From: Candidatus Pacearchaeota archaeon
Lineage (GTDB): Archaea > Nanoarchaeota > Nanoarchaeia > Pacearchaeales > GW2011-AR1
Direction: 5' to 3'
NCBI GenBank assembly: GCA_002686195.1
Contig: NZAS01000068.1
Span: 5,174 to 12,515, forward strand
DNA length: 7,342 bases
A model generated the notes under the pieces. That model worked only from the letters and a program-made list of their open reading frames with translations. It did no database searches and was not told the DNA's origin. Shown here piece after piece: positions 4,242 to 7,342 of the stretch (the first letter of the stretch is position 1; each line of letters opens with the position of its first letter). Made by a program: the position numbers and the translations under genes.

Positions 4242-4577
4242 ATGAAAAGATTCAAGACCTACACCTTTCTGATCGGAGCCCATGAGGATTTCGAGGACAT
4301 GGACCAGCTGCTCGACTATTTCGAGAATGCAGCTGCACCGCCTGAGGCACATCGACCTCACTCTCCAAATGCATCTGCTCACGAGTTCGTGGTGCCAGCT
4401 GGCCTGGACCGTGAGCTGGTAACTTACATCGGGCGTGGAATCGCGTTCAGCAATGACTGGTGCATGGATGGCACGTTCAGCTGTATCGTCGATGGAGCTC
4501 TGGACCCAACGGCGCCACGAGATGTTCACGGGCGTCCAGAGATTGATGACGACCAGCTTTATGGCGCGCCCGTGTAG
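4242..4577 (+). CDS. Hypothetical protein, 111 residues
   Basis: Not recognised. The N-terminus K-T-Y-T-F-L-I-G-A-H looks like a beta strand and is followed by an acidic helix (E-D-F-E-D-M-D-Q-L-L-D-Y-F-E, 15-28), a proline-rich linker (32-42) and a domain with two cysteines (74, 81). There is no signal peptide or membrane segment. ATG 4242 has only a weak purine site (GGAAGAG, 4229-4235). No promoter of the window's common type lies between the terminator and this gene, so it probably depends on read-through from the ATPase transcript, which may keep its level low. Its last codon and stop, GTG TAG, form the -35 element of the next promoter. Confidence 0.85.
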   Translation: MKRFKTYTFLIGAHEDFEDMDQLLDYFENAAAPPEAHRPHSPNASAHEFVVPAGLDRELVTYIGRGIAFSNDWCMDGTFSCIVDGALDPTAPRDVHGRPEIDDDQLYGAPV

Positions 4578-4600
4578 CACCCAGCAAGTGGTGGTATAAT
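4572..4600 (+). promoter_or_regulatory. Promoter for genes at 4627-5251
   Basis: GTGTAG (4572-4577), preceded by C, is followed by 17 bases and TATAAT (4595-4600), with TGG as extended -10. The -35 element coincides with the last codon and stop of the upstream gene. Predicted transcription starts near 4607, within the left arm of the leader hairpin. Confidence 0.78.
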
Positions 4601-4603
4601 ATA

Positions 4604-4629
4604 GTTGTCAAGGAGGACAACATAACATG
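4604..4629 (+). repeat. Leader repeat with Shine-Dalgarno in a hairpin loop (copy 1)
   Basis: GTTGTC (4604-4609) and GACAAC (4616-4621) are perfect 6-base arms around AAGGAG, the ribosome site. The 26 bases 4604-4629, up to and including ATG 4627, are identical to 6287-6312. The distance from the site to the ATG is 10 bases, longer than in other leaders. The arms may display or shield the site; if transcription starts at 4607 the left arm would be incomplete in the RNA. Confidence 0.7.
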
Positions 4630-4920
4630 ACCCTAGAAAGAATACTCGGAGACCTCTCCAATCTGGATGAGACAGAACTTCGAACACTGAATACCAATGT
4701 CATCGGTCAGCTCAAGCGCATCCGGCGTCAAAACTCACAGATCGCTCGGAACCTGTTCAAGGCCGGGGACACTGTCGGTTTCGGTGACCCAGGTGGACGT
4801 GGCAAGCGTGCTTATAAGTCCGGAACCATCGTGACGATCAAGCGAACCCGTGCTGAGGTACAGGTTGGTCGTGTAACGTGGACCGTTCCTCTCAACATGC
4901 TGGAGGCAGTCGGTGGGTGA
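4627..4920 (+). CDS. Helical N-terminus plus SH3-like domain; relative of the array proteins
   Basis: The 97-residue product has a helical, charged N-terminal part (1-43). A barrel-like part follows: F-K-A-G-D-T-V-G-F at 44-52, S-G-T-I-V-T-I at 65-71, A-E-V-Q-V at 76-80, V-T-W-T-V-P at 83-88 and M-L-E-A-V-G-G at the end. The order K-A-G-D-x-V, G-x-I-V, V-x-V-x-x, L-E-x-V is the same as in the mini-gene array at 76-2722, so it is probably a distant paralogue with an added domain. ATG 4627 follows AAGGAGG (4610-4616). The end overlaps a small downstream frame with GGAGG-N6-GTG, again as in the array. Function unknown. Confidence 0.88.
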   Translation: MTLERILGDLSNLDETELRTLNTNVIGQLKRIRRQNSQIARNLFKAGDTVGFGDPGGRGKRAYKSGTIVTIKRTRAEVQVGRVTWTVPLNMLEAVGG

Positions 4921-5029
4921 TCTCATTCAATTCAACGAGCACCGCGCGGTGGATCCCATCTTGCGCAAGGGAGACGTGGTGCAGCTCAAGGACCTGTATG
5001 ACGTGGCTGCGGAGATCTATCCCGACTAG
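4913..5029 (+). CDS. Small frame ending at an in-frame amber; likely first part of a split gene
   Basis: It encodes 38 residues, M-G-D-L-I-Q-F-N, then K-G-D-V-V-Q-L-K-D-L at 19-28, ending at TAG 5027-5029. GTG 4913 lies 6 bases after GGAGG (4902-4906) inside the upstream gene and overlaps it by 8 bases, the same arrangement as the array junctions. The reading frame continues without another stop from the TAG through 5251, so this and the next entry probably form one 112-position protein broken by an amber codon. Alternatives are a genuine short peptide, read-through, or a sequencing error. Function unknown. Confidence 0.6.
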   Translation: MGDLIQFNEHRAVDPILRKGDVVQLKDLYDVAAEIYPD

Positions 5030-5053
5030 GCGAGCGAGGACTTTGAGTCGTTG

Positions 5054-5251
5054 ATGGAGCTCGAGGGAGTCTACGGCCTGGTGGTGCGGATCTGCGCTAG
5101 CCTACCGGATGACCATCCCGATGCACCCGGTCAGGCGGTGTTCTTCGATGTGGCACTGCCTCACGAGTCCGGCTGGGAAAAGATCGACAACATCTCCATC
5201 TACAACGTGACCAGGTCGCCCGGCGCACGGTCCCGTGTAATCTGGGAGTAG
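5054..5251 (+). CDS. Hypothetical protein; likely second part of the amber-split gene
   Basis: From ATG 5054 the product has 65 residues: M-E-L-E-G-V-Y-G-L-V-V-R-I, Q-A-V-F-F-D-V-A-L and a tail ending R-V-I-W-E. G-V-Y-G-L-V-V-R-I and A-V-F-F-D-V look like two barrel strands, which would complete the G-D-V-V-Q-L strand of the frame ending at 5029. TTG 5051 is another possible start. The only ribosome site, GAGGA (5036-5040), is 10 to 13 bases upstream, which is weak, so independent translation is uncertain. The frame is the same as 4913-5029. The 3' end contains the next promoter's -35 element. Confidence 0.6.
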   Translation: MELEGVYGLVVRICASLPDDHPDAPGQAVFFDVALPHESGWEKIDNISIYNVTRSPGARSRVIWE

Positions 5252-5263
5252 CTGTGGTACAAT
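5235..5263 (+). promoter_or_regulatory. Promoter for the gene at 5283
   Basis: GTGTAA (5235-5240), preceded by C, is followed by 17 bases and TACAAT (5258-5263), with TGG before the -10. A perfect 7-base inverted repeat, TGTGGTA (5253-5259) and TACCACA (5266-5272), brackets the -10 and could be an operator. The predicted start near 5270 gives a leader of about 13 bases. Confidence 0.78.
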
Positions 5264-5272
5264 ATTACCACA
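5253..5272 (+). promoter_or_regulatory. Inverted repeat over the -10 box (operator candidate)
   Basis: TGTGGTA and TACCACA are separated by CAATAT. The centre falls on the -10 box, so a dimeric protein bound here would block RNA polymerase. Related repeats bracket the -10 boxes at 795-814 (one mismatch) and 7239-7261. Confidence 0.5.
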
Positions 5273-5282
5273 AGGAGGTGCT

Positions 5283-5621
5283 ATGAGCGACTATCAGGCA
5301 AGGTACGAGAAACGTCTAACTGAGGTCTCTGCCGCTTACGGTGTGAGTGTTGACCAGGCCAAGACACTACGTGACGCGATGTATCGGACGTGGGGTGAAG
5401 TCAGCTGCGACATCATGGACTGCTTCGAAACCGAGGCGGAGCTCGAGGCCGCATTTAGCGATGAGGCAGAGATGATTGCTGAGCTCACCCTCGACGCTGA
5501 CCGGGTTACCACCTTCTGCCCCAAGCTGGACCTGGATTGGGTCTACAAGCTGGATAACGGCAAGAGGCGGATGGATGTTATTGCGTTGGGTGAGTCCATC
5601 CTGCGTGCAAGTCGAGTCTAG
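5283..5621 (+). CDS. Hypothetical acidic helical protein, 112 residues
   Basis: Not recognised. The product is largely helical and strongly acidic. Residues 1-50 contain two predicted helices (Q-A-R-Y-E-K-R-L-T-E-V-S and V-D-Q-A-K-T-L-R-D-A-M). Residues 49-72 are a glutamate- and aspartate-rich helix (E-A-E-L-E-A-A-F-S-D-E-A-E-M), and a short aromatic segment D-L-D-W-V-Y-K-L (83-90) precedes a final helix. Acidic all-alpha phage proteins of this size are often protein-binding inhibitors or DNA mimics, but nothing here proves that. ATG 5283 lies 4 bases after AAGGAGG (5272-5278). It appears to be a single-gene transcription unit, with a promoter on each side. Confidence 0.9.
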   Translation: MSDYQARYEKRLTEVSAAYGVSVDQAKTLRDAMYRTWGEVSCDIMDCFETEAELEAAFSDEAEMIAELTLDADRVTTFCPKLDLDWVYKLDNGKRRMDVIALGESILRASRV

Positions 5622-5633
5622 CTGTGGTATAAT
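5605..5633 (+). promoter_or_regulatory. Promoter for the zinc-ribbon gene pair
   Basis: GTGCAA (5605-5610), preceded by C, is followed by 17 bases and TATAAT (5628-5633), with TGG as extended -10. The upstream stop TAG (5619-5621) lies in the spacer. The predicted start near 5640 gives a leader of about 14 bases. AAGGAGG follows at 5642-5648. Confidence 0.78.
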
Positions 5634-5653
5634 GGAAGCATAAGGAGGCTCCT

Positions 5654-5866
5654 GTGGCCAATAAAACCCGATTCCGACTCTACCCCAATGTTCACAAGTG
5701 CGCGTCCTGCGGTGAGCAGGTCCTGCCCGATCCCATCGTTTTCTCGAAGTGCTCCAGGCTGGATGGCACCTACGTCTGCGATAGGTGCTACGCCGATCAC
5801 AACTACACCCTCGCATGCGAGGAAACATGCCAGCTGATGGATGCAATTGACGAGGAGCAGTCCTAA
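5654..5866 (+). CDS. Small zinc-ribbon protein
   Basis: The 70-residue product has two CxxC knuckles, C16-A-S-C19 and C42-D-R-C45, spaced as in a zinc ribbon, plus further cysteines at 33, 55 and 59. The N-terminus is basic (N-K-T-R-F-R-L-Y) and the end acidic. Zinc ribbons of this size usually bind nucleic acid or protein partners; the target here is unknown. GTG 5654 is chosen because AAGGAGG (5642-5648) lies 5 bases upstream. It is the first gene of a two-gene unit, and its stop TAA shares one base with the next ATG (TAATG), which suggests coupled translation. Confidence 0.9.
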   Translation: MANKTRFRLYPNVHKCASCGEQVLPDPIVFSKCSRLDGTYVCDRCYADHNYTLACEETCQLMDAIDEEQS

Positions 5867-6246
5867 TGTATGAGGAACATCACATCAAGGACGTCGTGAT
5901 CGAGGATGAGAGCTCTGGGTTGAAAGGCCTAGACGTAACCATATATGTCTCCTCGAGTGATGAGGTCATCGTGCACCTCGGTAAGTCCATGACGATCCGA
6001 ACGGACGAGAGCGGTGCGCTGGAGTTGCGAGAGGTGCTGAATGAAGCTCTGATCAAGCTAGAGAGCATTCGCTATGGGAAGGTCTGCGACCGGATGGAGG
6101 CACTCACTGAGGAGTTGAATCCGGTGTGGGACACGGCCGCCGACAAGGAAATCAATGAGGACATCGCTGGGCGTCGAGAGAGATCAGCGCAACAGCGTGT
6201 CGACCCATTCGATTCCAAGCTGGCAAATGATCCGGCGGACTGGTAG
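5866..6246 (+). CDS. Hypothetical acidic protein, 126 residues
   Basis: Not recognised. Residues 8-50 look like a run of beta strands (K-D-V-V-I-E, L-D-V-T-I-Y-V, E-V-I-V-H-L, M-T-I-R-T). A long helix follows at 51-85 (L-E-L-R-E-V-L-N-E-A-L-I-K-L-E), then a charged, probably flexible C-terminus. The start ATG 5866 overlaps the upstream stop by one base and follows AGGAG (5853-5857) by 8 bases. It shares the promoter of the zinc-ribbon gene, so the two products may act together (inference). Its stop is followed by a short hairpin at the next promoter. Confidence 0.88.
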   Translation: MYEEHHIKDVVIEDESSGLKGLDVTIYVSSSDEVIVHLGKSMTIRTDESGALELREVLNEALIKLESIRYGKVCDRMEALTEELNPVWDTAADKEINEDIAGRRERSAQQRVDPFDSKLANDPADW

Positions 6247-6251
6247 CAAAT

Positions 6252-6268
6252 CGCGTGCAAGTCACGCG
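6252..6268 (+). repeat. Short hairpin over a -35 element
   Basis: CGCGTG (6252-6257) and CACGCG (6263-6268) pair perfectly around CAAGT, just after the stop at 6246. The -35-like element GTGCAA (6255-6260) lies within it. No T-run follows, so as a terminator it would be weak; it could also be an operator. Confidence 0.4.
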
Positions 6269-6283
6269 CTACTGTGGTATAAT
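6255..6283 (+). promoter_or_regulatory. Promoter for the three-gene unit 6310-7218
   Basis: GTGCAA (6255-6260), preceded by C, is followed by 17 bases and TATAAT (6278-6283), with TGG as extended -10. The 11 bases GCGTGCAAGTC around the -35 element also occur at the promoter before the zinc-ribbon gene. Predicted transcription starts near 6290. Confidence 0.78.
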
Positions 6284-6286
6284 AAG

Positions 6287-6312
6287 GTTGTCAAGGAGGA
6301 CAACATAACATG
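6287..6312 (+). repeat. Leader repeat with Shine-Dalgarno in a hairpin loop (copy 2)
   Basis: It is identical over 26 bases to 4604-4629: GTTGTC (6287-6292), AAGGAG in the loop, GACAAC (6299-6304), then ATG 6310. The downstream proteins are unrelated, so the conservation belongs to the leader itself. Confidence 0.7.
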
Positions 6313-6678
6313 GCAAAATTCAGAATCGTTATAGAGAAGCTCGAGGAGGTCGAGGAATCGGTGGTGGTGGAAGGCATCATCCGCAACACGGTCGCTCGTC
6401 AGAAGGGTAAGTGCTTCGTTGCCACCCAGAACAAGCACGGCCTTTTCAAGCTGGGCGGAAAGCTGAAGGATCGAGGCTTCACCCGAGGTGAGCGAATCGC
6501 CATTGCACGTCGGTGCAAGATCGCACTGCAGGCCTTTCGGGGTGAGCAGGCTCCGGAGAGAGAGCTGGCACCCGGCACCGGCATCGACATCAACGACGTG
6601 CCCATCAAGCCGGTGGAAGGATCCAGCATGGCTGCAGACCGTCGGCAGGAAGCGCTCCGCGCATCGGTAGGCAAGTAG
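6310..6678 (+). CDS. Hypothetical protein with RGER motif; paralogue of the next gene
   Basis: Function not recognised. The 122-residue product begins with a strand K-F-R-I-V-I-E and a strand V-V-V-E-G-I-I. A conserved core follows: F-K-L-G-G at 46-50, then G-F-T-R-G-E-R-I-A-I-A-R-R-C-K at 56-70, a basic helix. The C-terminal 40 residues are probably disordered. The same core, with RGER at exactly residues 59-62, appears in the downstream gene, which indicates tandem duplication. The basic helix suggests nucleic-acid binding (inference). ATG 6310 follows AAGGAGG (6293-6299) in the hairpin leader. It is the first gene of a three-gene unit. Confidence 0.9.
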   Translation: MAKFRIVIEKLEEVEESVVVEGIIRNTVARQKGKCFVATQNKHGLFKLGGKLKDRGFTRGERIAIARRCKIALQAFRGEQAPERELAPGTGIDINDVPIKPVEGSSMAADRRQEALRASVGK

Positions 6679-6679
6679 C

Positions 6680-7051
6680 ATGGCAGGTCCAGTCATAATC
6701 ACAGACATGGCAAGAACGGGTAGTGACGACCTTCACTGGAAGGCGAGCGGCACCTGTGGGAAGCGGGACTTCACCGCACAGACCATCCTCTACAAAGGGG
6801 CACCTATCTTCAAGATTCAGGGTGCTGGCTCGGTGGCTGACGGTCGGTGGAGCCGAGGGGAACGGGCTCGAGTGGCCCGTGTCTGCAGGGCCGCCATGAT
6901 CGTGGAGCTGGGAGGTCTCGAGCCGCTGCTTCCGAGTCGGCTCCCCAAGAAGCGTGGGAAACCCCGCCGTCGCCGGGATCCGAACGTCAAGTATCATCAC
7001 AGCGGCTTGCCGATGAACTCATCGATCTCAGCACTCAAGAGGTCACGGTGA
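6680..7051 (+). CDS. Hypothetical RGER-motif protein with basic tail
   Basis: The product has 123 residues. Residues 31-72 match the upstream protein: F-T-A-Q-T-I-L-Y, F-K-I-Q-G at 44-48, then G-R-W-S-R-G-E-R-A-R-V-A-R-V-C-R at 55-70. Residues 89-100 are very basic (P-K-K-R-G-K-P-R-R-R-R-D), which fits binding to DNA or RNA (inference). The two genes clearly come from one ancestor but have diverged. ATG 6680 comes 1 base after the upstream stop and has no clear ribosome site, so coupled translation is likely. The stop TGA 7049-7051 overlaps the next GTG by 3 bases. Function unknown. Confidence 0.88.
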   Translation: MAGPVIITDMARTGSDDLHWKASGTCGKRDFTAQTILYKGAPIFKIQGAGSVADGRWSRGERARVARVCRAAMIVELGGLEPLLPSRLPKKRGKPRRRRDPNVKYHHSGLPMNSSISALKRSR

Positions 7052-7218
7052 CTCAGATGTTCCTGTGGACTGCCACCATTCGAATGCCCAGCGGAGACGC
7101 CGTGGCCACTGTCGTGGCGCCTGACTCAGTTACCGCTCGAGCGTTGCTCGAGGCGCAGTACGGAGCTGGCAGCATCCTGAGTGGCTACGTCGATTGCGTG
7201 GGTCCTGTGGCTGCGTGA
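7048..7218 (+). CDS. Small hypothetical protein, 56 residues
   Basis: The product reads M-T-Q-M-F-L-W-T-A-T-I-R-M, then A-V-A-T-V-V-A-P-D-S at 18-27, a helix A-R-A-L-L-E-A-Q-Y-G (30-39) and I-L-S-G-Y-V-D-C-V. This strand-strand-helix-strand pattern is common in small phage proteins without assigned function. GTG 7048 is chosen because AAGAGG (7037-7042) lies 5 bases upstream and it gives a GTGA overlap with the previous gene; ATG 7057 is the alternative. The frame is open upstream to 6847, but that part only shadows the previous gene. It is the last gene of the three-gene unit. Confidence 0.85.
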   Translation: MTQMFLWTATIRMPSGDAVATVVAPDSVTARALLEAQYGAGSILSGYVDCVGPVAA

Positions 7219-7222
7219 CCGC

Positions 7223-7251
7223 GTGTAGGTCGAGGGCAGTTATGGTATAAT
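7223..7251 (+). promoter_or_regulatory. Promoter for the last, partial gene
   Basis: GTGTAG (7223-7228), preceded by C, is followed by 17 bases and TATAAT (7246-7251), with TGG before the -10. A perfect 8-base inverted repeat brackets the -10 box. The predicted start near 7258 gives a leader of about 16 bases. Confidence 0.78.
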
Positions 7252-7261
7252 AAACCATAAC
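7239..7261 (+). promoter_or_regulatory. Inverted repeat over the -10 box (operator candidate)
   Basis: GTTATGGT (7239-7246) and ACCATAAC (7254-7261) are perfect 8-base arms around a 7-base centre containing most of the -10 box. The position matches the repeat at 5253-5272, but the outer arm sequence differs. Confidence 0.5.
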
Positions 7262-7273
7262 CAAGGAGAAAAG

Positions 7274-7342
7274 ATGTCCCTCTCAATCAACCTAGTCCCA
7301 CTCAAAAGCCGTCCCTACGTTCGGTGTCGCTTTAACTCCCAC
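7274..7342 (+). CDS. Hypothetical protein, N-terminal fragment
   Basis: Twenty-three codons are visible before the window ends: M-S-L-S-I-N-L-V-P-L-K-S-R-P-Y-V-R-C-R-F-N-S-H. ATG 7274 follows AAGGAGA (7263-7269) by 4 bases and lies behind a clear promoter, so the start is well supported. Too little is seen to suggest a function. Confidence 0.75.
   Translation, partial: MSLSINLVPLKSRPYVRCRFNSH

Noticed and set aside
3675..4580. A 301-codon open frame on the minus strand opposite the ATPase gene and its terminator
   Set aside because: It covers the ATPase coding region, a strong + strand terminator and the next gene. The + strand has the Walker and KNRFG motifs and ribosome sites. The minus product has no recognisable domains, so it is a shadow of codon bias.
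7211..7232. Short inverted repeat GACC/GGTC around the -35 element at 7223
   Set aside because: It has only four base pairs. The better stem at 6252-6268 is listed instead, and no common pattern links the two.
1..7342. tRNA genes, attachment sites or a replication origin
   Set aside because: No cloverleaf-like segment, integrase-linked repeat or AT-rich iteron cluster was seen on reading either strand.

Overview
The window looks like part of a tailed double-stranded DNA phage genome, or of a large phage-derived element. All supported genes lie on the + strand, most are short (38 to 126 residues), and they are packed with tiny gaps or overlaps. The only product with a clear enzyme signature is a RadA-like RecA-fold ATPase, and no host housekeeping genes are present. 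Ribosome binding sites are strong and match the conserved end of bacterial 16S rRNA. Base composition is moderately GC-rich by eye and GTG starts are common, which fits an actinobacterial or other high-GC Gram-positive host. The host assignment is inference. No tRNA, CRISPR array or insertion sequence was seen.

Region 1 (1 to about 2722) is the striking part: a tandem array of 14 complete paralogous mini-genes plus the tail of one more. Each encodes 55 to 75 residues beginning with K-V-G-D-L-V and usually ending with L-E-V-I-S-E-S-R. The middle is highly variable, and the pattern looks like a small SH3-like beta barrel. Ten junctions have exactly the same 14-base overlap. There one conserved stretch encodes the end of the upstream protein, the Shine-Dalgarno site, and the start of the next protein in another frame. 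The array is two transcription units: units 0 to 4, and units 5 to 14 behind a promoter at 777-805.

Region 2 (2695 to 4241) holds a 201-residue protein of unknown function with a C-terminal coiled coil, then the 249-residue RadA-like ATPase, then a strong hairpin terminator. Each of the two genes has its own promoter, and the ATPase mRNA should begin with a hairpin.

Region 3 (4242 to 7342) holds small genes of unknown function in units of one to three, nearly all with their own promoter. It includes a longer relative of the array proteins (4627-4920), an open reading frame interrupted by an amber codon (4913-5251), a zinc-ribbon protein (5654-5866) and a pair of related proteins side by side (6310-7051). 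The last gene runs off the window.

Eight promoters share one design: a C-G-T-G-Y-A-R element, exactly 17 bases, then TATAAT or a one-base variant, then a Shine-Dalgarno site close to the start codon. This points to a co-regulated phage regulon recognised by one RNA polymerase holoenzyme or phage factor.
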